64,000 nucleotides of DNA from Nonlabens arenilitoris (GTDB lineage: Bacteria; Bacteroidota; Bacteroidia; Flavobacteriales; Flavobacteriaceae), in contig NZ_MTPW01000001.1 in NCBI RefSeq assembly GCF_002954765.1, positions 2,555,501 to 2,619,500 on the forward strand, given 5' to 3'. A model generated the notes under the pieces. The model worked only from the letters and a program-made list of their open reading frames with translations, was not told the origin of the DNA and did no database searches. The translations under genes were made by a program, and so were the position numbers. Numbering within the stretch: position 1 is the first letter of the stretch; each line of letters begins with the position of its first letter. Positions 1 to 8,250 of the stretch are shown here, one piece after another.

Positions 1-1413
1 CAAGGTGAGTGCTTGCTCGTAAAACAGGTCGTATGTATCATTTTTAAAGTGCGTGTAGTTAGGTCCGTTAGGAGAGAAGTTTTTAGAATACCCTAGCGAT
101 AAATAATTCTCGGCATCGGGATAATCGGCAATCCAGCTCGAGCGGAAGATATCTAGTTTTCCAGCACTACGGGCTTGGCGTAATGTAGATGGTGGCATGA
201 CTTCTACAATTGTTTTCACACCTATTTTTTCAAGTTCTTTCTGAATGAATTCGCACAGGTCTAGATAATTAGCACCAGTGGTAATCGTAATTTCGGGATT
301 AGTGTCACCAGTTTCAGTAATATATTGTTGTACTAATCGTTGTGCTTCATGGATATCATATTCATAACCTTTTACCACGCCACCAGCTGGTAGTCCGGCA
401 GGAATGAGTCCGCTAGTTGCAGGAATACCTATATTGTTGCGCAGGTATTTGATCATCTTCTTTCTGTCAAATCCTTTATTAATCGCCTGTCTAATCAGTT
501 TGTTTTGTAGTTCTGGAGTGTCGCTGTCTAGGTATAAACCTAGATATTCTGTATTTAAAAATGGAGCTTTTACTAATTTAGTGGTAGATAAGTATTTTGA
601 TTTTAATTCTCCAGTAGTAGTCAGCAATTCATCTTTATAACTAGGATCAATAGCATTTATAAAATCTAAATTTCCTTGAGCATATTCTAGGAATTCACTT
701 TGTTTATCATTTTTAAAAGTGATGGCGACCGCTTCTAGGTAAGGTAATGCTTTGCCAGTACTGTCTTTTTCGTGATAGTTGTTATTCTTGCGCAGTACCA
801 TTTTTACATTTTCTTCCCATCGTTTTAAATAGAAAGGTCCAGTGCCCACAGGATTTGAACGGTATTCATTTCCATATTTTTCTACAGCTTCTGGTAATAC
901 CACACTACAAAATTTCATGGTAAGTAATCCTAAGAATGCTGGAAATGGCTTTTTTAAAGTGATTCTTAATTGGTGCTCATCAATCGCGTTTATCGCAGCA
1001 ACGTTAGACATTACCCATGCACCAGGAGATGCTACCGCTGGATCTGTCAATCGTTCTAGGGAATATTTAAAGTCTAGTGCGGTTACTGGTCTCGCTTTCG
1101 CGAAAGCGTTTACTTCTTGAAAATAAATATCTTTCTTAAGTTGAAAAGTATAAACCAGTCCATCTTTACTGATGACCCAATCACTAGCAAGATCTGGAAC
1201 TACCTCGAGATTGTTATCCAGTTTTACCAGTCCATTATAAATTAAATTGCATGCCCATATATTGCGCTGATCTTTTGCAAATGCAGGATCTAGAGTGGTG
1301 ATGTTTGCATGTTCATTATATCTGAAAACTGTTGTTTCATCAATGGTAATACTAGTATCACCGCAATTGATGAATAGGAGCGACAGTAATAAAAAACAGC
1401 ATTTTTTAATCAT
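1..1413 (-). CDS. ABC transporter substrate-binding lipoprotein, oligopeptide type (partial, 3' end off window)
   Basis: An open frame runs from an ATG at 1413 leftward to base 1 with no stop, giving 471 residues of a longer protein. It begins MIKKCCFLLLSLLFINCGD, a lipoprotein signal peptide with the lipobox cysteine near residue 18. The body resembles the SBP_bac_5 family (OppA/DppA): a fold with stretches such as DPAFAKDQRNIWACNLIYNG, NPVGTGPFYLKRW and IFRSSWIADYPDAENYLS. In this family the protein binds peptides or similar solutes outside the inner membrane and hands them to an ABC permease; the permease genes are not visible here. The 16-bp palindrome lies inside the gene and is read as AFAKA. 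The family call is confident; the substrate is unknown. Confidence 0.85.
   Translation of the reverse strand, partial: MIKKCCFLLLSLLFINCGDTSITIDETTVFRYNEHANITTLDPAFAKDQRNIWACNLIYNGLVKLDNNLEVVPDLASDWVISKDGLVYTFQLKKDIYFQEVNAFAKARPVTALDFKYSLERLTDPAVASPGAWVMSNVAAINAIDEHQLRITLKKPFPAFLGLLTMKFCSVVLPEAVEKYGNEYRSNPVGTGPFYLKRWEENVKMVLRKNNNYHEKDSTGKALPYLEAVAITFKNDKQSEFLEYAQGNLDFINAIDPSYKDELLTTTGELKSKYLSTTKLVKAPFLNTEYLGLYLDSDTPELQNKLIRQAINKGFDRKKMIKYLRNNIGIPATSGLIPAGLPAGGVVKGYEYDIHEAQRLVQQYITETGDTNPEITITTGANYLDLCEFIQKELEKIGVKTIVEVMPPSTLRQARSAGKLDIFRSSWIADYPDAENYLSLGYSKNFSPNGPNYTHFKNDTYDLFYEQALTL
1093..1108. repeat. 16-bp palindrome CGCTTTCGCGAAAGCG, inside the substrate-binding protein gene
   Basis: Exact copy of the dispersed palindrome. 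On the coding (minus) strand it is read GCT TTC GCG AAA GCG, giving AFAKA between V-N and R-P-V of the lipoprotein. Confidence 0.95.
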
Positions 1414-1445
1414 GCTGTAAATATACTTTAACTCTTATTTTTTAA

Positions 1446-2266
1446 TCAATTTTGAGTTACTAAATGAATGAGCGATGCGGCGTCTGGGATATGTAGACTT
1501 TCTTCTTCAGAATTTTTGGAATGTTCTTCTGGCTGGCAAGTGATGATATTCCACTGGTTATTGTGATATTCTAACGCGGTTAAATTTTCTACCCAATCAC
1601 CACTATTAAGGTATAACGTGCTTCCTTTTGTATTAGTGATGACTCGTTTTTGTGGTTGATGTATGTGTCCACATATCACAGTGTCATAGCCATTTTCGAT
1701 AGCTAGATCTGTAGCTGTTTCTTCAAAATCAGTGATGAATTTAACAGCTCCTTTTACAGATTTTTTAATCTTTTTAGACAGTGAATACCTGTCTTTGCCC
1801 ATTTTAAGTAAAAACCAATTGATTATTTGATTGATTAAAATCAGTAGGTCATAGCCCAACCACCTAATTTTGCGAGCCATTTACTGTGTTGAATGGATGC
1901 GTCAAAAACATCACCATGAAAAATCCATACTTTTTGATGATTCAATTCTAGTACTAATTTATCTACTAAGGTAATATTCCCTAAAATGGTAGGCGAGAAT
2001 TTGCGCAACATCTCGTCATGATTACCTGTTATATAGGTAACTTCAGTTCCTTTACTGGCCATGTTTATAATGGTTTTTAAAACCTTTAAATGCGACTGCG
2101 GGAAATATCTTTTTCTAAACTGCCAGATGTCAATGATATCACCATTAAGTATGAGTTGGTCTGGTCTAATGGATTTTAAATAGGTGTTAAGTTCTCTCGC
2201 ATGGCAACCATAAGTGCCTAGGTGGACATCTGATATAACAACTATATTAACGGGTCTTTTTTTCAA
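1446..2266 (-). pseudogene. Calcineurin-like metallophosphoesterase (UDP-2,3-diacylglucosamine diphosphatase-like), frameshifted
   Basis: Two overlapping frames together make one family-length protein. The 5' part (2266 to 1841) has the metallophosphoesterase motifs SDVHLG, GDIIDIW, GNHDE and HGDVFD. The 3' part (reading to 1446) has GHIHQP and SGDWVENL. The natural join is ...LAKLGGW followed by GYDLLILINQ: the coding strand reads TGGGCTATGAC where TGGGGCTATGAC would keep the frame, so one base is missing in the C run at 1855-1857 of the plus strand. The family hydrolyses phosphoesters with two metal ions, and this subgroup is often annotated as LpxH-like although the substrate is not proven. 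Motifs on both sides are intact, so either a recent mutation or a consensus error is possible. Confidence 0.85.
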
Positions 2267-2410
2267 AGCTACTCTGTTTATTCAAAGTAATTATATCCTT
2301 AGCGATTCTGTATTAACCTAAGATTAAATGAAAGTTAGCTTTTAAAAATTAATTTATCGCAACAACTCAATAAGGCTAAGAGTATTAACAGATACCTAAC
2401 GAATACTTCT

Positions 2411-2418
2411 TATCTTTG
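2411..2418 (+). promoter_or_regulatory. Bacteroidetes -7 box TATCTTTG upstream of mtaB
   Basis: Matches TAnnTTTG, the -7 element of the main Bacteroidetes sigma factor, and ends 21 bases before the ATG at 2440. A TTG within it could be taken as an upstream start codon, but it would lie inside the promoter. Confidence 0.65.
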
Positions 2419-2439
2419 CCGGCCTATTTAATTACCTCT

Positions 2440-3759
2440 ATGTCTACAGAAATCGCTACAAAATCTGTTGCTTTTTATACACTAGGTTGTAAACTCAACT
2501 TTAGTGAAACTAGTACAATTGCTCGCAATTTTGAGCAAGAAGGATTTGAGCGCGTTGATTTTGAAAAACGTGCAGATATTTATGTTATTAATACTTGTAG
2601 TGTAACTGAAAATGCTGATAAACGTTTTAAGTCTATCGTAAAAAAGGCACAACAACTTAATCAAGATGCCTTTACAATCGCTGTAGGCTGCTATGCTCAA
2701 TTAAAGCCTGAGGAATTAGCCGCTGTTGATGGTGTAGATTTGGTACTAGGTGCTACAGAAAAATTTAAAATTACAGATTATCTTAATCAATTAAGTAAAG
2801 AAGAGCCTACGCAGATTCATTCTTGTGAGATTGATGAGGCAGACTTTTATGTAGGATCTTATTCCATAGGCGATCGTACTCGTGCTTTTTTAAAAGTACA
2901 AGATGGTTGTGATTATAAATGTACTTATTGTACTATTCCATTAGCGAGAGGTATTTCAAGAAGTGACACACTAGAAAACGTGATGGAAAATGCTCGATTG
3001 ATATCTGAGCAAGGAATTAAAGAAATCGTGCTTACTGGAGTGAATATAGGAGATTATGGAAAAGGTGAGTTTGGTAATAAACGACATGAGCACACTTTTC
3101 TTGATCTGGTTCACGCACTTGACACAGTCAACGGAATCGAGCGCTTGCGTATTTCTTCTATAGAACCTAATCTTTTAAAGAACGAAACCATAGAATTTGT
3201 GTCTGGAGCAAATGCTTTTGTACCACACTTTCACATACCGCTTCAAGCTGGTAATAACGAGTTGTTGGGTAAAATGAAACGTCGTTATAATCGCGAACTT
3301 TATGTAGATCGAGTGACTAAAATTAAAGAAGTCATGCCAGATTGCTGTATAGGTGTGGACGTGATTGTAGGTTTTCCTGGCGAGACTGATGATCATTTTC
3401 TAGATACCTATAACTTCTTAAGTAATTTGAATATTTCTTATTTACATGTTTTCACCTATTCTGAACGTGATAACACTGAAGCTGCTACTATGGAAGGTGT
3501 AGTACCTAAAAAAGTACGTGCAAAGCGTTCAAAGATGTTGCGTGGACTATCTGTAAAGAAACGTCGTGCGTTTTATGAAAGCCAGTTGGGTAAGACCAAA
3601 ACAGTACTTTGGGAAGCAGAGAATAAAGAAGGATTTATTCAAGGGTTTACAGAAAACTACGTAAAGGTAAAAACTTACTGGAATCCAGAATTAGTGAATG
3701 AACTTCAAACAGTAACGCTAGACGTTATTGATGAAGATGGACTGGTGAGAATCGTTTAG
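2440..3759 (+). CDS. mtaB: tRNA (N6-L-threonylcarbamoyladenosine(37)-C2)-methylthiotransferase
   Basis: This radical-SAM enzyme adds a methylthio group to t6A37 of ANN-decoding tRNAs. The 439-residue product has the MiaB-type layout. The N-terminal UPF0004 domain carries three cluster cysteines (TLGCKLNFSE, NTCSVTENAD, AVGCYAQLKP). The radical-SAM motif is CDYKCTYC, followed by PLARGISRS, and a C-terminal TRAM-like segment follows. MtaB rather than MiaB or RimO is favoured by the TLGCKLN opening and the overall length. I chose ATG 2440 (MSTEIATKS) over the in-frame TTG at 2416, because that codon sits in a -7 promoter box. It appears to be a single-gene unit, and a palindromic repeat lies 12 bases after its stop. 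Confidence 0.92.
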   Translation: MSTEIATKSVAFYTLGCKLNFSETSTIARNFEQEGFERVDFEKRADIYVINTCSVTENADKRFKSIVKKAQQLNQDAFTIAVGCYAQLKPEELAAVDGVDLVLGATEKFKITDYLNQLSKEEPTQIHSCEIDEADFYVGSYSIGDRTRAFLKVQDGCDYKCTYCTIPLARGISRSDTLENVMENARLISEQGIKEIVLTGVNIGDYGKGEFGNKRHEHTFLDLVHALDTVNGIERLRISSIEPNLLKNETIEFVSGANAFVPHFHIPLQAGNNELLGKMKRRYNRELYVDRVTKIKEVMPDCCIGVDVIVGFPGETDDHFLDTYNFLSNLNISYLHVFTYSERDNTEAATMEGVVPKKVRAKRSKMLRGLSVKKRRAFYESQLGKTKTVLWEAENKEGFIQGFTENYVKVKTYWNPELVNELQTVTLDVIDEDGLVRIV

Positions 3760-3770
3760 AATCCTTATGA

Positions 3771-3786
3771 CGCTTTCGCGGAAGCG
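3771..3786. repeat. Dispersed 16-bp palindrome, variant CGCTTTCGCGGAAGCG
   Basis: One mismatch from the consensus palindrome. It begins 12 bases after the mtaB stop and precedes the padR promoter region. Confidence 0.85.
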
Positions 3787-3819
3787 TAAAATCACAGATT
3801 TATTTGTTTACTTAAGAAT

Positions 3820-3839
3820 CTTATGTATATTTACATAAG
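3820..3839. promoter_or_regulatory. Probable PadR operator: perfect inverted repeat CTTATGTA-TATT-TACATAAG
   Basis: Two 8-base arms match perfectly around a 4-base spacer and contain ATGT/ACAT half-sites of the kind PadR-family dimers recognise. It lies 10 bases upstream of the padR ATG at 3850 and overlaps a near-match to the -7 box (TATATTTA). That position would allow autorepression. The site is seen directly; its role is inferred. Confidence 0.65.
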
Positions 3840-3849
3840 AACTTTAGGT

Positions 3850-4188
3850 ATGTCTACATCACAATTGTATCGAGGAAGTCTCACCACCATAATTCTCAAG
3901 TTACTCGAGGAAAATGGAGAAATGTACGGTTATGAAATCACTCAACGAGTTAAAGAATTAACGCAAGGTGATTTAGAAATTAAAGAAGGAGCGCTGTATC
4001 CATCATTACATAAAATGGAAGCGGCAGGACATCTTACCGTTACTGCAAAGAAAGTAGATAATCGAGTACGCAAGTATTATGATATCACACCAGTAGGAAA
4101 AGAAGAGACCGTTAACAGGCTTGCAGAACTAGATGAGTTTCTAGCAAACATGCAACGTATTATTAATCCTAAACTAAGTTTTGAATGA
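3850..4188 (+). CDS. PadR family transcriptional regulator
   Basis: The 112-residue winged-helix protein opens MSTSQLYRGSLTTIILKLLE and has the PadR core: MYGYEITQRVKE (recognition region), then LEIKEGALYPSLHKMEAAGHL and RKYYDITPVGKE (wing). PadR proteins are dimeric repressors whose C-terminal helix mediates dimerisation and whose ligands vary. I chose ATG 3850 over ATG 3823 because 3823 falls inside the palindromic operator and the family normally starts close to the first helix. The stop overlaps the next ATG by four bases (ATGA), so the two genes are translationally coupled. It probably controls its own operon through the site at 3820-3839. Confidence 0.88.
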   Translation: MSTSQLYRGSLTTIILKLLEENGEMYGYEITQRVKELTQGDLEIKEGALYPSLHKMEAAGHLTVTAKKVDNRVRKYYDITPVGKEETVNRLAELDEFLANMQRIINPKLSFE

Positions 4189-4889
4189 AATTAAACGACT
4201 CTCAAATAGAAGACTTATATGCTTTTACTAGAAAACACTATGTTGAGTATTATGATTTACAAACAGAGCTTGTGGATCATCTTGCAAATGCAATCGAAGA
4301 TCAATGGGAATTAAAACCTCATTTATCCTTTGAAGACGCGCTGCAAATAGAGTTTAAGAAATTTGGTGTGTTCGGGTTTATGGAAGTCGTCGAAGAACGA
4401 CAAAAAGTGCTATCCAAAAAATATTCTAAGTTGATTTGGAAACATTTAAAGGAGTATTTTAAGTTGCCCAAAATCATTCTACTTATAAGTTTGACCGTTG
4501 GGTTATACTACCTTATAGAACTGGCTATTGTAAACAGATCTGTATTAACCATTCTACTTGCATTATCCTTGATCGCTTATGTTGTAGATGCCATAATTCA
4601 TGTTAAAATAAATAAGGCCAAAAAGAATAGTGGTGAAAAGAAATGGATGTTTGAAGAGATTATACGTCAGTATGGTAGTGGATTGTGGTTGTTTTTTGTT
4701 CCTATACAAGGAATCAATATTTTGAACTCTAGTGGTATCGATTTTGTAGAAAAGAGTCCTGTATTTATTGCGGTCTTCAGTTTTGTTTTTGTTTTATTGT
4801 TCATGACTAGCTATATCATACAATTTGAAATTCCTAAAAAGGCAGAGCAGTACCTAGAAGAAACTTATCCAGAGTACAAACTTGTATAA
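4185..4889 (+). CDS. Membrane protein with HAAS/DUF1700-like N-terminus, partner of PadR
   Basis: The 234-residue protein has a soluble helical N-terminus (about 1-85: SQIEDLYAFTRKHYVEYYDLQTELVDHLANAIE). This resembles the HAAS signalling domain often encoded after PadR regulators. About four hydrophobic segments follow: ILLISLTVGLYYLIELAIV, VLTILLALSLIAYVVDAIIH, WLFFVPIQGINIL and PVFIAVFSFVFVLLFMTSYI. It overlaps padR by four bases and ends at a strong bidirectional terminator, making a clean two-gene operon. By analogy it senses or transmits an envelope signal to the PadR protein; that is inference. The HAAS similarity is judged by pattern only. Confidence 0.65.
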   Translation: MKLNDSQIEDLYAFTRKHYVEYYDLQTELVDHLANAIEDQWELKPHLSFEDALQIEFKKFGVFGFMEVVEERQKVLSKKYSKLIWKHLKEYFKLPKIILLISLTVGLYYLIELAIVNRSVLTILLALSLIAYVVDAIIHVKINKAKKNSGEKKWMFEEIIRQYGSGLWLFFVPIQGINILNSSGIDFVEKSPVFIAVFSFVFVLLFMTSYIIQFEIPKKAEQYLEETYPEYKLV

Positions 4890-4913
4890 TAAAGACTATT
4901 GTTAAAGCATAAA

Positions 4914-4946
4914 AAAAGTCCTTTTCAGAATATGAAAAGGACTTTT
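4914..4946. terminator. Bidirectional rho-independent terminator
   Basis: Arms 4914-4927 (AAAAGTCCTTTTCA) and 4933-4946 pair perfectly around a 5-base loop. A-tracts and T-tracts flank both sides, so it can end both the padR operon and the convergent lipoprotein gene. Confidence 0.85.
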
Positions 4947-4965
4947 CTAGTTTTAAATACTCTTT

Positions 4966-5751
4966 TTAATTTACAGTGTAAATAGTTAAGTCTTGAGTGG
5001 TTAGTACACTTGCACTTTGTGGTACAGGTAGATTAACGCCTAATGAAGAAAAGTCTTCAAGCATATAGTCTAATTGATTATCAGACTTTACTAGTCCTAC
5101 ATCTTGTGCCCAGTAATTATCTACTACTATTACATCTTGTGCGTCTAATAAGGTAATCGTCTGTGAAATAGGACCTATAGCAATGTCTGTACTAATACTT
5201 ACATTAATGATAAGTTGTGAGTGCAATAAGTCCGTAAACGTTCCAGCCGGAACTGTTATACTCGATTGATCTGCTAATTGTTTAGTAGAAACAACATAGT
5301 TAATGTCTAGGTCATAACCATCTACGGTTTCTGTAAACGTACCAGAAGTTGTGTAAAGCTCTTCATTATTATTAGCGTTTTGATCATATAATATACCGTC
5401 TACGATATCAATAGAGAAATCACCAACACCTTGAAAATCAAAACCGATAGTTCCGTTACCGATTAATTGCCCATTTGCAGCGGTTAACTCACCACTAGAA
5501 AGTACGCCTGTCATTAATCCAGCAGGAACTGCAGGATTTGCAGTTAGTGTGTAATTAGAACCTGAAACAGAACTTACCGTCAGTTCATCACTAGAACTAT
5601 CAGTTCCAGTAGCAACATCATAAGTCCATGTATTATTGGTTGCTAGTGGTAAATAACTAAAGTTATCATTGCTACGTCCAGTATCATCACTTTCTGTACA
5701 AGAAATGACGGCAACACTAGCAATACAAATTAAAGCAATCTTCTTAAACAT
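4966..5751 (-). CDS. Hypothetical lipoprotein
   Basis: The 261-residue protein begins MFKKIALICIASVAVISCTE, a lipoprotein signal with its cysteine at residue 18. The mature part is rich in S, T, D and beta-prone residues (NNTWTYDVATGTDSSSDELTV, GTFTETVDGYDLDINYVVS, VIVVDNYWAQDVGLVKS). This resembles small flavobacterial surface lipoproteins whose segments read like a DUF-type beta domain measuring or storing a bound substance. I do not recognise a specific family. It sits three bases downstream of a TonB-C-domain gene on the same strand, so the two are probably co-transcribed, and it ends at the terminator at 4914-4946. Confidence 0.7.
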   Translation of the reverse strand: MFKKIALICIASVAVISCTESDDTGRSNDNFSYLPLATNNTWTYDVATGTDSSSDELTVSSVSGSNYTLTANPAVPAGLMTGVLSSGELTAANGQLIGNGTIGFDFQGVGDFSIDIVDGILYDQNANNNEELYTTSGTFTETVDGYDLDINYVVSTKQLADQSSITVPAGTFTDLLHSQLIINVSISTDIAIGPISQTITLLDAQDVIVVDNYWAQDVGLVKSDNQLDYMLEDFSSLGVNLPVPQSASVLTTQDLTIYTVN

Positions 5752-5754
5752 CTT

Positions 5755-6213
5755 TTAATTATTTTGTGGTTGAGAAGGAGCTACAAGTGAATTAGATATT
5801 TTCTTTTTTGCAGGCTCTACAATAAGAGGTAATGTATATGTAACTGCCTTAGATTCACCTTTCATAGTTCCTGGAGTCACTTTAGGTAATAAAGAAAAAA
5901 TCCTTATGACTTCTTCTTTAATATCATTATTAAGAGCTTTAACTTTTACATCTGTAAAATCACCATCTGTAGTGATTGTAAATTGAACAATGACTTGTTG
6001 TTTACTGGATAAACTAGAAGTAATTTTACTGTTAAAATTCTTAGTGATTTCTTCTTGTAATTTAGCTTGGAAACATTCTTTGTCACCATTATCGCAACCA
6101 GGATAAGTAGGTGCTTTTTCAATTACTGCATAAGATACATCTTTAGCCGCTTGAACTTGAGCTGTAAGAGTTACACTTGACAATACAGCTATAAAGAATA
6201 TAATTTTTTTCAT
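5755..6213 (-). CDS. Secreted stand-alone TonB C-terminal-domain protein
   Basis: The 152-residue product has a signal peptide (MKKIIFFIAVLSSVTLTAQ) and then one domain similar to the TonB C-terminus as found in Flavobacteriia. It carries APTYPGCDNGDKECFQAKL with a cysteine pair, a QVIVQFTITTDGDFTDVKV strand and LPKVTPGTMKGESKAVTYTLPL. There is no N-terminal membrane anchor or proline-rich spanner of a classical TonB, so it cannot energise receptors in the usual way by itself. It is a paralogue of the gene at 6332-7102. Its role is unknown. Confidence 0.72.
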   Translation of the reverse strand: MKKIIFFIAVLSSVTLTAQVQAAKDVSYAVIEKAPTYPGCDNGDKECFQAKLQEEITKNFNSKITSSLSSKQQVIVQFTITTDGDFTDVKVKALNNDIKEEVIRIFSLLPKVTPGTMKGESKAVTYTLPLIVEPAKKKISNSLVAPSQPQNN

Positions 6214-6331
6214 GTTATTTATTTATGGGATAAAGATATCAATTTTTAAAGGCTTTACTAGAGATTCAACTTTAAGCAAATATGATTAAGACGAACAGAC
6301 TTAATTAATCGTTGAAAAACTATTTAATTTA

Positions 6332-7102
6332 TTAATCTACAGTAAAACGTATAGGTATAGTATAAGATACGACTACTTTTTCTCCATTTGTATATCCAGG
6401 TGTGACCTGTGGTAATTGCGCCATAACACGATGAGCTTCTAGATTTAAGAACTTATTTTTACCAGTAGCTTTAATATTACTAATATGTCCTGTTGTGTCA
6501 ATTTCATAATTAATATACGATCTTATAAATCCTGTATTAGAAGTCACCTGGGCGATATCTACATCTATAGTACGTACGATATGTTTTGCAACACCGCGAG
6601 ACATGCAGTTGTTCCATGTTTCTTGTGGTAAAGTTTCACAACCAGGATACATCGGTGGAACTTCAATAACTTTAATTGCATTTTTAAACTCAGTAGTGTC
6701 TTTTAAGCGTTCTATTTCTGTCGTTAATGGTGCTTTTGCTTCATTATTAATCAACATTAATTGTTGCGCTTTTTTCTTTTCACTATTACTTACATCGGTA
6801 GCATTAATGATGCTTTGATAAATAATGTTAGCCTCATCTTTTTTGCCTGTAACCTGTAGTATCATTGCTTTGTAACGTTGTGGAGTATAATCTCCATTAT
6901 TAAGCTGTAAAGCCGTCATGTGATCTATATTTAATATGGCGCTAGAATACTGTTCTCTACCTATTAATTCTTTGGCATTTTGAAATCGATCGCGATATTC
7001 TTGATAATCTGATTTATTTCTATCATTATTCATTGTAGTTTTTTGAGAACCACACGCCATTGTTAATAATACAGTAATGGTTAATAGTATAGATTTTTTC
7101 AT
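6332..7102 (-). CDS. Lipoprotein with helical repeat and TonB C-terminal-like domain
   Basis: The 256-residue product starts with a lipobox signal (ending LTMACGS, cysteine near residue 17). A helical, TPR-like part covers about 35-125 (REQYSSAILNIDHMTALQLN, GKKDEANIIYQSIINATD). The C-terminal domain matches that of its neighbour, with PPMYPGCETLPQETWNNC, FIRSYINYEIDTTGHISNIKA and LPQVTPGYTNGEKVVVSYTIP. As a lipoprotein it should sit in the envelope facing the periplasm or surface. It is separated from the downstream paralogue by about 120 bases, and is divergent from aroC. Function is unknown; a link to TonB-dependent uptake is only suggested by the domain. Confidence 0.7.
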   Translation of the reverse strand: MKKSILLTITVLLTMACGSQKTTMNNDRNKSDYQEYRDRFQNAKELIGREQYSSAILNIDHMTALQLNNGDYTPQRYKAMILQVTGKKDEANIIYQSIINATDVSNSEKKKAQQLMLINNEAKAPLTTEIERLKDTTEFKNAIKVIEVPPMYPGCETLPQETWNNCMSRGVAKHIVRTIDVDIAQVTSNTGFIRSYINYEIDTTGHISNIKATGKNKFLNLEAHRVMAQLPQVTPGYTNGEKVVVSYTIPIRFTVD

Positions 7103-7140
7103 TGTATGAATTTGTGTCCAAAGTTATGAATATGTCTGAC

Positions 7141-7148
7141 TATATTTG
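7141..7148 (+). promoter_or_regulatory. -7 box TATATTTG immediately before aroC
   Basis: Perfect TAnnTTTG match ending five bases before the aroC ATG at 7154. Transcription should begin within a few bases of the ATG, so the mRNA may be leaderless or nearly so. Confidence 0.6.
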
Positions 7149-7153
7149 TGCAT

Positions 7154-8218
7154 ATGGCAGGAAATACATTTGGTACAATTTTTAAGCTCACCACATTTGG
7201 TGAGTCACACGGTATAGCAATAGGTGGAATAATAGATGGTTGTCCAGCTGGTTTAAAGCTAGATATGGAAGCTATTCAACGAGATCTGGATAGACGTAGA
7301 CCAGGACAAAGTAAAATCGTAACTCAACGCAAAGAGTCTGATACCGTACAATTTATGTCTGGTATCTTTGAAGGTGTGACTACCGGTACGCCTATAGGAT
7401 TCCAAATTGTCAATGAGAATCAAAAATCTAAAGATTACTCACATATTAAAGATACTTACAGACCTAGTCATGCAGACAAAGTGTATGATGATAAATACGG
7501 TGTGCGCGATTATCGTGGTGGTGGACGCAGCAGTGCTCGAGAAACAGCAAGTAGAGTAGTGGCTGGCGCCATAGCAAAACAGTTATTGAACTCTTTTAAA
7601 ATTAATGCTTTTACTAGTAGTGTCGGCGATTTGTTTATCGATAAACCTTATCAAGATCTTGACTTTAATGAGATTGAAAATAATGCAGTAAGATGTCCAG
7701 ATTCCGCTTTCGCGAAAGCGTTTGAAGAAAAAATAATGCAAGTAAGAAAGGCAGGAGATACCATAGGCGGGACGATTACTTGTGTGATACAAAATGTACC
7801 TAGCGGTCTAGGAGAACCTGTATTTGACAAACTCCATGCAGACTTAGCCAAAGCGATGTTGTCCATTAATGCCGTAAAAGGATTTGAATATGGTAGTGGA
7901 TTTTGTGGCGCTAAAATGAAAGGAAGTGAACACAATGATCTTTATAATGAAGATGGAACCACTAAAACTAATTTAAGTGGTGGAATACAAGGTGGAATCT
8001 CTAACGGGATGGATATTTATTTTAGGGTAGCCTTTAAACCAGTAGCCACTTTAATTCAAAATCAAGAAACAATTAATAGTGCTGGTGAAAAAGTGATGAT
8101 GCAAGGTAAAGGTAGACACGATCCTTGTGTAGTACCTAGAGCGGTGCCTATTGTTGAGGCTATGGCGGCACTAGTTCTAGCAGACCATTTTTTAAGAGCA
8201 CGAACTACAAGATTATAA
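7154..8218 (+). CDS. aroC: Chorismate synthase
   Basis: This enzyme converts 5-enolpyruvylshikimate-3-phosphate to chorismate using reduced FMN, the last step of the shared aromatic pathway. The 354-residue product carries the family signatures: [49 protein letters not shown] and [19 protein letters not shown] chose ATG 7154 (MAGNTFG) rather than the GTG at 7148, because that codon overlaps the -7 box. A copy of the 16-bp palindrome is read in frame as AFAKA near residue 185. The shikimate dehydrogenase gene aroE is also in this window, at 44919. Confidence 0.96.
   Translation: MAGNTFGTIFKLTTFGESHGIAIGGIIDGCPAGLKLDMEAIQRDLDRRRPGQSKIVTQRKESDTVQFMSGIFEGVTTGTPIGFQIVNENQKSKDYSHIKDTYRPSHADKVYDDKYGVRDYRGGGRSSARETASRVVAGAIAKQLLNSFKINAFTSSVGDLFIDKPYQDLDFNEIENNAVRCPDSAFAKAFEEKIMQVRKAGDTIGGTITCVIQNVPSGLGEPVFDKLHADLAKAMLSINAVKGFEYGSGFCGAKMKGSEHNDLYNEDGTTKTNLSGGIQGGISNGMDIYFRVAFKPVATLIQNQETINSAGEKVMMQGKGRHDPCVVPRAVPIVEAMAALVLADHFLRARTTRL
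7705..7720. repeat. 16-bp palindrome inside aroC
   Basis: Exact consensus copy, read as AFAKA (GCT TTC GCG AAA GCG) in chorismate synthase between D-S and F-E-E. Confidence 0.95.
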
Positions 8219-8250
8219 AATATTATATTCGAACAGAATTAAAAGTATAC

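Noticed and set aside
404..1120. Plus-strand open frames at 404-640 and 842-1120
   Set aside because: They lie antisense to the clear substrate-binding lipoprotein gene and have no family pattern.
2416..2439. TTG start of mtaB eight codons upstream
   Set aside because: The TTG is part of the -7 promoter box; ATG 2440 fits the family.
3823..3849. ATG start of padR nine codons upstream
   Set aside because: It falls inside the palindromic operator, and the extra residues are not conserved-looking.
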